A DNA stretch of 64,000 nucleotides. It comes from Sulfurivermis fontis. Its GTDB lineage: Bacteria > Pseudomonadota > Gammaproteobacteria > Thiohalomonadales > Thiohalomonadaceae. The stretch covers positions 674,501 to 738,500 of the forward strand of contig NZ_AP018724.1 of assembly GCF_004001245.1 (NCBI RefSeq). Reading direction: 5' to 3'. The position numbers were made by a program, and so were the translations under genes. Positions 1 to 8,379 of this stretch are shown one piece after another; position 1 is the stretch's first letter; every line of letters begins with the position of its first letter. The notes below the pieces were generated by a model that was not told where the DNA came from, searched no databases, and saw nothing but the letters and a program-made list of their open reading frames with translations.

Positions 1-312
1 GGGCTGGCGAGCAGACTACCGTGGCACAGTCCGTCGGGGCTACGGCGGCAACCCCAAGACCGATGTCGTAGTTCCCTGCCAGTGCAGTTACACGGTTGCT
101 GCGCATACGATCGGCAATTTCATAGGCAAGCACCGTGGCCTGAGATCGTTCCTGGGCGCTGGAATTGTTGCGCAGGGCATTGAGCTGCAGGCTGGCCATG
201 CCGAGCAGGCCGATGGCCAGGATCAGTACAGTGACCAATATCTCCATCAGACTGAAGCCCAGTTGTGCTGCCTGTGGATTTTTCCGGTTCATGGTCGGTG
301 TATGTCTCATCG
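1..312 (-). CDS. pilV: Type IV pilus minor pseudopilin, PilV-like (3' end outside window)
   Basis: The reading frame runs leftwards from ATG at 312 and leaves the window still open, giving about 104 N-terminal residues. Near residue 18 it has a class III prepilin signal, a basic stretch followed by GFSLMEILVTVLILAIGLLG. Cleavage by prepilin peptidase would fall after the Gly, with Glu at mature position 5, and the hydrophobic helix that follows anchors the subunit in the inner membrane. The sequence then reads QLNALRNNSSAQERSQATVLAYEIADRMRSN, typical of PilV. It lies just downstream of a FimT/GspH-like gene on the same strand with a 5-bp gap, as in minor pilin operons. An inner Met at residue 7 is an alternative start. 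Confidence 0.85.
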
Positions 313-317
313 GGGGA

Positions 318-767
318 TTAATCACACACGAAATTGCCCATTGCCAGCCGGCCGGTGGCTGCGACGGTGATCTGGCGGCCTGTTTCGCCGGTACGGCCGC
401 TATCGCAGACAGTAACGGTCAGCTGGGTGGCCATGCCGCTTCCGCGATAGGTGATGGCGGGTATGCTCCCTGTGATGGTTACGGTACCGGCGGTGGCGGG
501 GAAAATACGAAGATCAGCCCCACCGGCTGCCACGGTCCAGCCGTTATTCCAGTCGCCACCCGTCGCCGTGACGGTGGCGTCTGCGCCACGCTTGATGGCC
601 TCGCTGCGCGCCAGATTCAGCGCGATGACAACGTCATTCGCTCGCGTTGTCATGCGATTGTCCTGGAGCAACGTGTTGAAGCTGGGAACTGCGAACGACA
701 GGACGATGGCCAGCACCACCAGGGTGACCATCACTTCGACCAAGGTAAATCCGCGTACGTTTTTCAT
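318..767 (-). CDS. GspH/FimT family minor pseudopilin
   Basis: The product has 149 residues from ATG at 767. That start places the prepilin motif at the very N-terminus: MKNVRGFTLVEVMVTLVVLA, with Gly before the cleavage site and Glu at mature position 5. An open upstream extension to 869 adds only Arg/Pro-rich sequence without family character. The rest of the protein (a region such as NDVVIALNLARSEAIKRGA, then a beta-rich C-terminus with two Cys) matches the GspH/FimT/FimU minor pilins that prime type IV pilus assembly. It is the first of at least two minor pilin genes read leftwards out of the window. Confidence 0.87.
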   Translation of the reverse strand: MKNVRGFTLVEVMVTLVVLAIVLSFAVPSFNTLLQDNRMTTRANDVVIALNLARSEAIKRGADATVTATGGDWNNGWTVAAGGADLRIFPATAGTVTITGSIPAITYRGSGMATQLTVTVCDSGRTGETGRQITVAATGRLAMGNFVCD

Positions 768-942
768 GAGCAGAACACTAGCACAGCCTCGCGGCAGGGG
801 AACCGGCGGTCGACGGGCGGCGCGGATGGAGCGACGGATGGACGGCCATGCTGCGCTACCGGTCCGCACCGTAATGTTTTACCCTGCACCTGCGGTATTT
901 TCGGTGGTGGTGACGGCGGAATATTGAAGGGGAGTAGCGGTT

Positions 943-2031
943 TTGTCTGATTGCGTGGTTGTCGGAGGCGGTGTTATCGGTCTTTTGTCGGCACGGGAGC
1001 TGGCAAGCGGCGGTTGCCGGGTTCGCCTGCTGGAGATGAATGGAGTCGGGCGCGCCTCGTCCTGGGCCGGTGGCGGCATCCTTTCGCCACTGTATCCCTG
1101 GCGCTACCCCGACCCGGTGACCGAGTTGGCACGCTGGAGTCAGGCGGCGTATCCGGAGCTGGCGGAGCGGCTGCGTGACGAGGGCGGGATAGACCCGGAA
1201 TGGACGCGGAACGGGATGCTGATGCTGGATACCTCCGATCAGGTTCAGGCCCGCTCCTGGGCCGAACGCTTCGGGTACCGGTTGGAACTCCTGGACGGTG
1301 TCGGGTTGCGACAGTGTGAACCGGCATTGGCGGACGGGGATGCGGCGTTGTGGATGGCCGATGTGGCGCAGGTGCGCAATCCGCGGCTGGTACGGGCGGT
1401 GCGGCATGCCCTGGTGAAGCAAGGGGGCTTGATCGAAGAGGGGTGTGAAGTCACGGAACTGCTGGTGCGCGGCGGGCGCGTGGCGGGGGTGCGGACGATG
1501 CGGGGAGATTTTTCCGCCGATGTCGTGGTGATGGCAGCCGGTGCCTGGAGCGGGCGTTTGTTGGCGGAATTGGCCGTCCGCCCGGAGATACGCCCGGTGC
1601 GGGGGCAGATGCTGCTGTTCCGGGGCCCGCCCGGGCTGGTGTCGCGCATCATTCTGGGGCCGCGGCACTACGTCATCCCGCGACGGGATGGCCGGGTGCT
1701 GGTGGGCAGCACCATGGAGGAGGTGGGTTTCGACAGCACGACCACTGCGGCGGCGCGGGAGGAGTTGCTGGCGGCGGCGGTCGGGTTGGTGCCGGCGTTG
1801 GCAGCGTGCGAACTGGAGCGGCACTGGGCTGGCCTGCGCCCGGGCTCGCCGGACGGTGTACCTTACATAGGTGAGCACCCCGAAGTGGCCGGCTTGTATC
1901 TCAACAGTGGCCACTTCCGTAATGGTGTCGTCCTGGCACCGGCCTCGGCCCGCTTGCTGGCAGATTTGGTGTTGGGGCGGGCACCGCTACTGGACCCCGC
2001 AGCCTATGGGGTGCGGCGCTACCGACAATGA
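943..2031 (+). CDS. thiO: Glycine oxidase ThiO
   Basis: This 362-residue FAD-dependent amino-acid oxidase probably makes iminoglycine for the thiazole ring of thiamine. The N-terminus CVVVGGGVIGLLSARELASG is a dinucleotide-binding Rossmann motif (GxGxxG). It is followed by an acidic residue after the second strand (RLLEMN) and the ThiO-type block GRASSWAGGGILSPLYPWRY. Later blocks PVRGQMLLF, YVIPRRDGRVLVGSTMEEVGFD and HWAGLRPGSPDGVPYIG match the D-amino-acid-oxidase-like fold. The start is TTG at 943, preceded by a strong AGGGGAG ribosome site at 928-934. No other thi genes are visible, so the thiamine role rests on family assignment. Confidence 0.9.
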   Translation: MSDCVVVGGGVIGLLSARELASGGCRVRLLEMNGVGRASSWAGGGILSPLYPWRYPDPVTELARWSQAAYPELAERLRDEGGIDPEWTRNGMLMLDTSDQVQARSWAERFGYRLELLDGVGLRQCEPALADGDAALWMADVAQVRNPRLVRAVRHALVKQGGLIEEGCEVTELLVRGGRVAGVRTMRGDFSADVVVMAAGAWSGRLLAELAVRPEIRPVRGQMLLFRGPPGLVSRIILGPRHYVIPRRDGRVLVGSTMEEVGFDSTTTAAAREELLAAAVGLVPALAACELERHWAGLRPGSPDGVPYIGEHPEVAGLYLNSGHFRNGVVLAPASARLLADLVLGRAPLLDPAAYGVRRYRQ

Positions 2032-2060
2032 GATATGGCCTGCCCATAGAAGGGTTTTTA

Positions 2061-2113
2061 AGATGGCAGTGTTGATTTGCCATCTAGACCCATTCTTAAC
2101 CTATCGCTATACT
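2061..2113 (+). promoter_or_regulatory. Hairpin and likely promoter upstream of the Fur-family gene
   Basis: AGATGGCA at 2061-2068 and TGCCATCT at 2078-2085 form a perfect 8-bp stem with a 9-nt loop. No T-tract follows, so it may be an operator rather than a terminator. A -35-like TAGACC (2085-2090), a 17-nt spacer and a good -10 TATACT (2108-2113) point at the gene starting at 2121. That start codon is only 7 nt past the -10, so the mRNA would have almost no leader. The palindrome touches the -35 and could be an autoregulatory site; that is inference. Confidence 0.4.
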
Positions 2114-2120
2114 CGGGATC

Positions 2121-2552
2121 ATGGAAAATGCCAACGACAAACAACGCCTTGATCGTCGTGAGGTTATCGACCTGTTGCATCGGCACGGCGTGACCCCGAC
2201 CCAGCAGCGCGTGGAGATCGGCCAGATGCTGTTCGCCCGGCCGCAGCATTTGTCCGCGGATCAACTGCTGGCCCAGGTCAACAGTGAAGGTCATCATGTC
2301 TCCAAGGCGACGGTGTACAACACCCTCAACCTGTTCGCCCGCAAGGGGCTGGTACGAGAGGTCATCGTCGACCCGAGCCGGGTGTTCTACGACTCGACCA
2401 CCTCGGAGCATCACCATTTCTTCAACATCGATACCGGCGAACTGACCGACGTTCCGTTGCCGATACTGGGTATTGAGCAACTGCCGCCGCTGCCGGAGGG
2501 CACCGTGGCTGCCGGGGTCGATGTGATCATCCGCGTCCGTTCCGCCGACTGA
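2121..2552 (+). CDS. Fur-family (Irr/PerR-like) metalloregulator
   Basis: The protein has 143 residues. Its N-terminal winged helix covers roughly residues 10-90, with TPTQQRVEIGQMLF and the recognition-helix region VSKATVYNTLNLFARKGLV typical of Fur proteins. It is followed by the metal-binding stretch TTSEHHHFFNIDTGEL, with three consecutive His. The paired CxxC zinc motifs of classic Fur are absent and the C-terminus is short, which suggests an Irr- or PerR-like member rather than global Fur. Such proteins repress iron or peroxide genes. The gene stands alone between thiO and a tRNA gene, so its targets cannot be read from context. Confidence 0.85.
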   Translation: MENANDKQRLDRREVIDLLHRHGVTPTQQRVEIGQMLFARPQHLSADQLLAQVNSEGHHVSKATVYNTLNLFARKGLVREVIVDPSRVFYDSTTSEHHHFFNIDTGELTDVPLPILGIEQLPPLPEGTVAAGVDVIIRVRSAD

Positions 2553-2647
2553 CCCCCATCGCCTGACATCTCACAGCGCCGCCGGGTTTCTTTGCCAGCG
2601 CCGGTGTTTTCAGTATACTTGCGCCCTTCGCACGTCAGCCTGACGCA

Positions 2648-2723
<76 letters not shown>

Positions 2724-2811
2724 TTTCCCACCCTCCCGCGCAGCCTTTACCGTGTTACCCTGCTGCCCTCCCGCCGCGGGCATGTGGGTGGGTCAGGTTC
2801 AGGGATGATCC

Positions 2812-5421
2812 TTGTCATTTCCGTGCATAGCCCTGCCGGACAGCGGGTTGGTGCCCGGTAATAAGGTGATGCTTGATATGGTTGATTCCGGCGCAGAGCC
2901 CAGTACCTTGCCGACGGGCGAGGCCATCATCGACTCCTTGTTGACCTCCGATGTGTCCCTCGGACAGATCGTCAAGTCTTTTGTCCTCGAGTGCAGCCCC
3001 GATACCCCTGTGTGTGAGGCCGCGCGCCGCATGAGCGAAATGCGGGTAAGTTCCATTCTGGTGGTGGAGGCGGATGTCGCTATCGGAATCTGGACCGAGC
3101 GCGATGCGCTGGCGGTGGATTTTACCAAGCCGGACTCCTTCCTGCGTCCAGTGCGTGAGGTGATGAGTTCGCCGGTGCGCACTGTGCCGGCGGACATGAA
3201 ATTGCAGGCATTGGCGGGGAGATTCCGCGAGGAGCAAGTGCGCCACTATCTGGTGATTGATGCCGATGGCCGGCGCTGTGGCGTGGTGTCACAGACCGAT
3301 GTAGTGCTCAATCAGGGTATCGAACATTACCTGCGGCTGCGCAGTGTCGATTCGGTGGTGCGCGGGCGTTTGCAGGTGTTGCCGGAAACCGCGACGCTGG
3401 CACAGATGGCGGCGCTGATGAGAACCTCTGTCGTTGACGCCGTGGTGGTGAGCTATGCCGATGGCGCTTGGGGCATACTCACCGAACGCGACGTGGTCCG
3501 TCTGGTGGCGCGGCAGTGCGGCAACGAGACGGTGGGCACCCTGGCCAGCCGGCCGCTGCTGACCGTGGATCAGAACACCAGCCTGTATCGGGTACGTACA
3601 CTGCTGACAGAAAACAAGTTGCGCCATATCGGCGTGGTGCGTGACGACGGCACGCTGCTGGATATAGTCAGCTTCAGCGACATCCTGAGCGGGATGGAGT
3701 TGGTGTATGTGCAGGAGCTGCAGCTTGCCCTGCGCGAGCGCGACGAAGCGCTCAATATCTCGCAGCGCAATCTCCATCTGGCAGAAAAGGTGATCGAGAG
3801 CTCACTGGAGGGCATCATGATCACCGATGCCAACTCGACTATTGTTTCCGTCAACCCGGCCTTCACCCGTCTGACCGGCTACAGCGCCGAAGAGGTCGTG
3901 GGCAAGACGCCTGCACTGCTCAGCTCCGGACGTCACGACAAGGCGTTTTATGACGAGATGTGGCGGCAGTTGCATGAGAACGGCCACTGGCAGGGCGAGG
4001 TATGGAACCGGCGCAAGAGTGGCGAAATCTATCCTGAGTTGCTGACCATTGCGGCCATCTCCGATCGCGACGGCAAGTTGACCCATTATGCGGCGCTGTT
4101 CAGCGATATCACGGAGCTGAAGGAGAGCGAGGAGCGTATCCGCCATCTCGCCTATTACGATGCGCTGACCGGATTGCCCAATCGTCGTCTGCTGGAGGAT
4201 CGCCTGCGTGTCGCCCTGGCGCATGCCCACCGCAATCACCGCCAGCTGGCGCTGCTGTTCATCGATCTGGATCGTTTCAAGCGCATCAACGACAGCCTTG
4301 GTCACGAGGTTGGCGACCAGTTGTTGATTACCATCGCGCAACGTCTGCGTGACAGTGTGCGGGAGGACGATACCGTCGCGCGCATGGGTGGTGATGAGTT
4401 CATCGCCGTGCTGAGCGACATCGAAACCCCGGAACACGCCATGCACATCGCGCGGCGTCTCATCGATATCCTCCGGCAGCCGGTGTATGTCGATGGCCAC
4501 GAACTGGTGGTTACTACCAGCATTGGCATGAGCATCTATCCCGATGACAGCGAGGACGCGGCCCTTCTGCTGAAGAATGCGGACATCGCCATGTATCGTG
4601 CCAAGGACAGCGGCCGCAACAGCTTCCAGCTCTATGCGCCGGCCATGAATGCCCGCTCGCTGGAGCATCTGGCGCTGGAAAATGCGCTACACCGGGCCTT
4701 GGAGCGGGAAGAGTTTGAACTGTATTTCCAGCCGCTGCTGGATGCCGGTTCGGCACGGGTGATTGCCGCCGAGGCGCTGCTGCGCTGGCGTCATCCCGAC
4801 CTCGGTCTGGTCCCGCCGGCGGACTTCATCCCCCTGGCGGAAGAAACCGGGCTGATCATCTCCATCGGTGAGTGGGTGTTGCGCAGCGCCTGCGAGCAGC
4901 TGGCCCAGTGGCAGCGCCAGGGACATGGCGCGCTGCGCATGTCGGTGAACATTTCCGCACGCCAGTTCCACCAGCATGATTTCGCTGCCATCGCCGGTCG
5001 CTGTGCACAGCAGGCCGGAGTGAATGCGCAGCAGGTTACCCTGGAGCTGACCGAGAGCATGCTGATGGATGATGCGCTGGAAACCATCCGCATGCTGGGA
5101 CAACTGCACAGCCAGGGTTTCGGCATCGCCATGGATGACTTCGGCACCGGCTATTCCTCGCTCAGCTACCTCAAGCGTTTCCCCCTCGACGAACTGAAGA
5201 TCGACCGGGTGTTCATCCGCGATATCGAACGCAGCCAGGAGGATGCCGCCATCGTCTCCGCCACCATTGGTCTGGCGCATAGTCTGGGACTGCGTGTGGT
5301 GGCGGAGGGGGTCGAGACGGCGGCACAGCTGAATTACCTGCAACGGCAGGGCTGCGATTTCGTGCAGGGGTTTCATTTCAGCGCGCCGGTGCCGGCGGCG
5401 GAGTTCGAAAAGCTGCTGTAG
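2812..5421 (+). CDS. CBS-PAS-GGDEF-EAL cyclic di-GMP enzyme
   Basis: This 869-residue soluble signalling protein has no membrane segment. Tandem CBS domains fill roughly residues 55-300; they usually bind adenine nucleotides or other ligands. A PAS domain follows at about 330-430 (SSLEGIMITDANSTIVSVNPAF). The GGDEF domain at about 440-605 has an intact GGDEF at 526-530, and the EAL domain at about 615-869 has EALLRW at 654 and DDFGTGYSSL. Both active-site signatures look intact, so it could make and degrade c-di-GMP. I used TTG at 2812 because AGGGA lies 6 nt upstream; ATG at 2869 or 2878 (the latter with AAGG at 2863-2866) is equally possible and would remove about 20 residues. Confidence 0.9.
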   Translation: MSFPCIALPDSGLVPGNKVMLDMVDSGAEPSTLPTGEAIIDSLLTSDVSLGQIVKSFVLECSPDTPVCEAARRMSEMRVSSILVVEADVAIGIWTERDALAVDFTKPDSFLRPVREVMSSPVRTVPADMKLQALAGRFREEQVRHYLVIDADGRRCGVVSQTDVVLNQGIEHYLRLRSVDSVVRGRLQVLPETATLAQMAALMRTSVVDAVVVSYADGAWGILTERDVVRLVARQCGNETVGTLASRPLLTVDQNTSLYRVRTLLTENKLRHIGVVRDDGTLLDIVSFSDILSGMELVYVQELQLALRERDEALNISQRNLHLAEKVIESSLEGIMITDANSTIVSVNPAFTRLTGYSAEEVVGKTPALLSSGRHDKAFYDEMWRQLHENGHWQGEVWNRRKSGEIYPELLTIAAISDRDGKLTHYAALFSDITELKESEERIRHLAYYDALTGLPNRRLLEDRLRVALAHAHRNHRQLALLFIDLDRFKRINDSLGHEVGDQLLITIAQRLRDSVREDDTVARMGGDEFIAVLSDIETPEHAMHIARRLIDILRQPVYVDGHELVVTTSIGMSIYPDDSEDAALLLKNADIAMYRAKDSGRNSFQLYAPAMNARSLEHLALENALHRALEREEFELYFQPLLDAGSARVIAAEALLRWRHPDLGLVPPADFIPLAEETGLIISIGEWVLRSACEQLAQWQRQGHGALRMSVNISARQFHQHDFAAIAGRCAQQAGVNAQQVTLELTESMLMDDALETIRMLGQLHSQGFGIAMDDFGTGYSSLSYLKRFPLDELKIDRVFIRDIERSQEDAAIVSATIGLAHSLGLRVVAEGVETAAQLNYLQRQGCDFVQGFHFSAPVPAAEFEKLL

Positions 5422-5466
5422 CAGGAGCGCACTCCGTGGCACCTGTTCGCTGAGAGGACGCGGGTC

Positions 5467-6312
5467 TTATATATTGATCCGCATCGACAGGTCCACCGCC
5501 TGCACATGCTTGGTGATGGCGCCGATGGAGATGTAGTCGACACCGGTATCGGCGACGGCGCGGATGTTGTCGAGGGTGATGCCGCCGGAGGCCTCCAGCT
5601 TGGCCTGGCCGGCGGTGATCGCCACGGCCTGACGCAGCAGGTCCGGTTCCATGTTGTCGAGCAGCACGATATCGGCACCGGCAGCCAGGGCCTCGCGCAA
5701 CTGCTGCAAGTCCTCCACCTCCACTTCCACCGCAATGCCAGGCGGCGCGTGATGGCGCGCCTGGTCCACGGCGCGGCCGATGGAGCCGGCGGCGGCGATG
5801 TGGTTTTCCTTGATCAGCACGCCGTCATACAGCCCCATGCGGTGGTTGCGGCCGCCGGCGCAGCGCACGGCGTATTTCTGCGCCTGGCGCAGGCCGGGGA
5901 TCGTCTTGCGCGTGTCGAGCAGCTGCACGCCGCTGTCGCCCAGGGCGTCCACATAACGCCGGGTCGCAGTGGCGGTGCCGGACAGGGTCTGCAGGAAGTT
6001 GAGGGCGCTGCGCTCGCCGGTGAGCAGCACGCGTGCCGGGCCGTAGACCACGCACAGGATCTGGTTGGGTTCGACATTGTCGCCGTCCTGCGCGCGCCAG
6101 TCGATGCGCACGGACTCATCCAGCAGCCAAAAGGCCTGTTCGAACCATGCCTGGCCACACAGCACGGCGTGCTCGCGGCTGATCACCGTGGCCTCGGCCT
6201 GGCGCTCGGCGTCGATGAGGGCGGCGGTGATGTCGCCGCCGCCCACGTCTTCCTGCAGGGCGCGGCGCACATCCTCGCGCACGAGGGGGAGGGAGATGCC
6301 GTCCGGCTGCAT
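5467..6312 (-). CDS. nadC: Nicotinate-nucleotide pyrophosphorylase (quinolinate phosphoribosyltransferase)
   Basis: NadC converts quinolinate and PRPP to nicotinate mononucleotide in de novo NAD synthesis. The 281-residue product shows [13 protein letters not shown] near the N-terminus, then [47 protein letters not shown]-type and [16 protein letters not shown], the phosphoribosyltransferase signatures. It ends with [34 protein letters not shown] at 6312 shares one base with the stop of the upstream FKBP gene, so the two are translationally coupled. A longer in-frame extension to 6801 exists but is not homologous to NadC. Confidence 0.96.
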   Translation of the reverse strand: MQPDGISLPLVREDVRRALQEDVGGGDITAALIDAERQAEATVISREHAVLCGQAWFEQAFWLLDESVRIDWRAQDGDNVEPNQILCVVYGPARVLLTGERSALNFLQTLSGTATATRRYVDALGDSGVQLLDTRKTIPGLRQAQKYAVRCAGGRNHRMGLYDGVLIKENHIAAAGSIGRAVDQARHHAPPGIAVEVEVEDLQQLREALAAGADIVLLDNMEPDLLRQAVAITAGQAKLEASGGITLDNIRAVADTGVDYISIGAITKHVQAVDLSMRINI

Positions 6313-6656
6313 CAGTTCAGCGCCAGCAGCTCCACGTCGAAGATCAGCGTGGCGTTGGGCGGGATCACGCCGCCGGCGCCGCGCGCGCCGTAGCCGAGGT
6401 TGGCGGGGATGGTGAGCTTGCGCGTACCGCCGATCTTCATGCCGGCCACGCCCTCGTCCCAGCCGCGGATCACCTGGCCGGCGCCCAGCTTGAAGCGGAA
6501 CGGGTCGTTGCGGTCCTTGCTGGAATCGAACTTCTGGCCGTTCTCCAGCCAGCCGGTGTAGTGCACGGTGACCATCTGGCCGGCCTGGGCCGTCTCGCCG
6601 GTGCCTTCCACCAGGTCTTCGTACTTCAGTCCGGAATCGGTGATCTTTGCGGTCAT
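6312..6656 (-). CDS. FKBP-type peptidyl-prolyl cis-trans isomerase
   Basis: A single FKBP domain of 114 residues with no signal peptide, so it is probably cytoplasmic. Diagnostic blocks are [40 protein letters not shown] and [20 protein letters not shown]...[14 protein letters not shown]. It would catalyse prolyl isomerisation during folding. ATG at 6656 ([14 protein letters not shown]) fits family length; ATG at 6665 adds three residues. The stop overlaps the nadC start by one base, suggesting one transcript. Confidence 0.94.
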   Translation of the reverse strand: MTAKITDSGLKYEDLVEGTGETAQAGQMVTVHYTGWLENGQKFDSSKDRNDPFRFKLGAGQVIRGWDEGVAGMKIGGTRKLTIPANLGYGARGAGGVIPPNATLIFDVELLALN

Positions 6657-6873
6657 GGGATGCATCTCTATCAGTTGGGAATGGGATGGTGTGATTGTAC
6701 CCGGAACGGATGGGTAGGGTGGATATGGCTCTCGGCATCCTGCCTCCCGCCGAATATCGTCCTTCCATGGACATAAGCACAGCGCATCCACCACATATCA
6801 TCTTGTCGCAGGATCCGAGTCTTCTCGGCGAATGGTGCCAGGATGGACACCGCTTCGCCCACGGAGTGGGCTC

Positions 6874-8226
6874 CTACGATTTGAAGTAGCCGTCCTTCAG
6901 CTTCTTCGCCAGGCCGGCCAGCAGCACCAGGGCCAGCAGGTTGGGCAGGGCCATCAGCAGGTTGGTGATGTCGGCGATGTTCCACACCAGCTCCAGCGGC
7001 ACCGCCGCGCCGACCACCACCAGCAGGGTGAACACCACGCGGTAGGGCATCACGGCCTTTTCGCCGAACAGGAAGTAGGCGGAACGGTCGCCGTAGTAGG
7101 ACCAGGCGATGATGGTGGAGAAGGCGAACAGGGCGAGGCCGAGGCCGACGACGATGGCGCCGCCGCTGCCGAGGGACTCGCTGAAGGCGAAGGCGGTGAA
7201 GGCGGCGCCCTTCATCTCCTCCGGCCGCACCTCCCAGGCGCCGCTGACCACGATCACCAGGCCGGTCATGGTGCAGATCACCAGGGTGTCGATGAACGGC
7301 TCCAGCATCGCCACCAGGCCCTCGCGCACCGGTTCGTTGGTCCTGGCCGCGGCATGGGCCATGGGCGAGGAGCCCAGGCCGGCCTCGTTGGAGAACAGGC
7401 CGCGCGCCACGCCCCAGCGGATCGCCTCGCCCACGGCGGCACCGCCCACCGCCCACGGGTTGAGGGCATAGTTGAAGATGGTGACGAAGGCGCCGGGAAT
7501 GGCCTCGATGTGGTTGAACAGCACGATCAGCGCGGCGGCGATGTAGAGAATGGCCATGAACGGCACCAGGGTGCCGGCGACGCGGGCGATGCGCTTGACG
7601 CCGCCGAGGATCACCAGCCCCACCAGGATCGCCATGATCACGCCCACCAGCCAGGCATCCTGTTTCAGTTCCGGCCAGATGAAGGCGATGCCGTCGACGA
7701 CGGAATTGGCCTGCACCATGTTGCCGATGCCGAAGGAGGCGATGAGGGCGAAGGCGGCGAACAGCACCGCCATGCGCTTCATCTTCAGGCCGTGCAGCAG
7801 GGTGTACATGGGGCCGCCGGCCACGCTGCCGTCGGGGGCCACCTCGCGGAACTTGAGCGCCAGGGTGCATTCGGTGAACTTGGTGGCCATGCCGAAGAAG
7901 GCGGTCATCCACATCCAGAACAGGGCGCCGGGACCGCCCAGGGTGATGGCGGTGGCGACGCCGGCGATGTTGCCGGTGCCGACGGTGGCGGAGAGGGCGG
8001 TGGCCAGGGCCTGGAAGTGCGAGACCTCGCCCTGGTGGCTGGGGTCGCTGTAGCGGCCGCCGACGAGTTGGGTGGCATGGCGGAAGCCGCGCAGTTGAAT
8101 GAAGCCCAGGCGCAGGGTGAGGTAGAGGCCGATACCGAGCAGGAGGAGGAGGGTGAGGGGATTGCCCCACAGCACGCCGGCGATCTGGCCGGTGAGGGCG
8201 GTCAGCGCGTCGATGAGTGTCTGCAT
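6874..8226 (-). CDS. Sodium:alanine/glycine symporter (AGCS family)
   Basis: The product has 450 residues from ATG at 8226 and is dominated by about ten hydrophobic segments. Family signatures include FQALATALSATVGTGNIAGVATAI, GGPGALFWMWMTAFFGMATKFTE and WGVARGLFSNEAGLGSSPMAHAAA. AGCS proteins import alanine or glycine with Na+ across the inner membrane. ATG at 8226 is preceded by GGGAG at a slightly long distance; the open frame extends to 8295 with no typical membrane-protein start. The 217 bp between this gene and the FKBP gene hold no other coding frame or clear hairpin terminator that I can see. Confidence 0.93.
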   Translation of the reverse strand: MQTLIDALTALTGQIAGVLWGNPLTLLLLLGIGLYLTLRLGFIQLRGFRHATQLVGGRYSDPSHQGEVSHFQALATALSATVGTGNIAGVATAITLGGPGALFWMWMTAFFGMATKFTECTLALKFREVAPDGSVAGGPMYTLLHGLKMKRMAVLFAAFALIASFGIGNMVQANSVVDGIAFIWPELKQDAWLVGVIMAILVGLVILGGVKRIARVAGTLVPFMAILYIAAALIVLFNHIEAIPGAFVTIFNYALNPWAVGGAAVGEAIRWGVARGLFSNEAGLGSSPMAHAAARTNEPVREGLVAMLEPFIDTLVICTMTGLVIVVSGAWEVRPEEMKGAAFTAFAFSESLGSGGAIVVGLGLALFAFSTIIAWSYYGDRSAYFLFGEKAVMPYRVVFTLLVVVGAAVPLELVWNIADITNLLMALPNLLALVLLAGLAKKLKDGYFKS

Positions 8227-8379
8227 GGTTGTTCTTATTCTCCCTTGAGTGTGCAGCGATGGTAGCCAATGGCCTCCCCGGCGTGCAATGCGCACACCAT
8301 GACGGCGGCGCTTCCGTTATATTCTAGGGGCACTGTCCGCTCGTCCTGGGCGGAACCCCTGCCGGCCCGATACATCGCC

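Noticed and set aside
5467-6801. A 444-residue frame that would extend NadC upstream
   Set aside because: The extra 163 residues are the FKBP gene read out of frame; NadC homology begins at ATG 6312.
6671-8269. A 532-codon minus-strand frame and a 477-codon plus-strand frame over the symporter gene
   Set aside because: Both are low-complexity shadows (Arg/Pro/His- or Gly/Gln-rich); the AGCS frame has clear family motifs and membrane helices.
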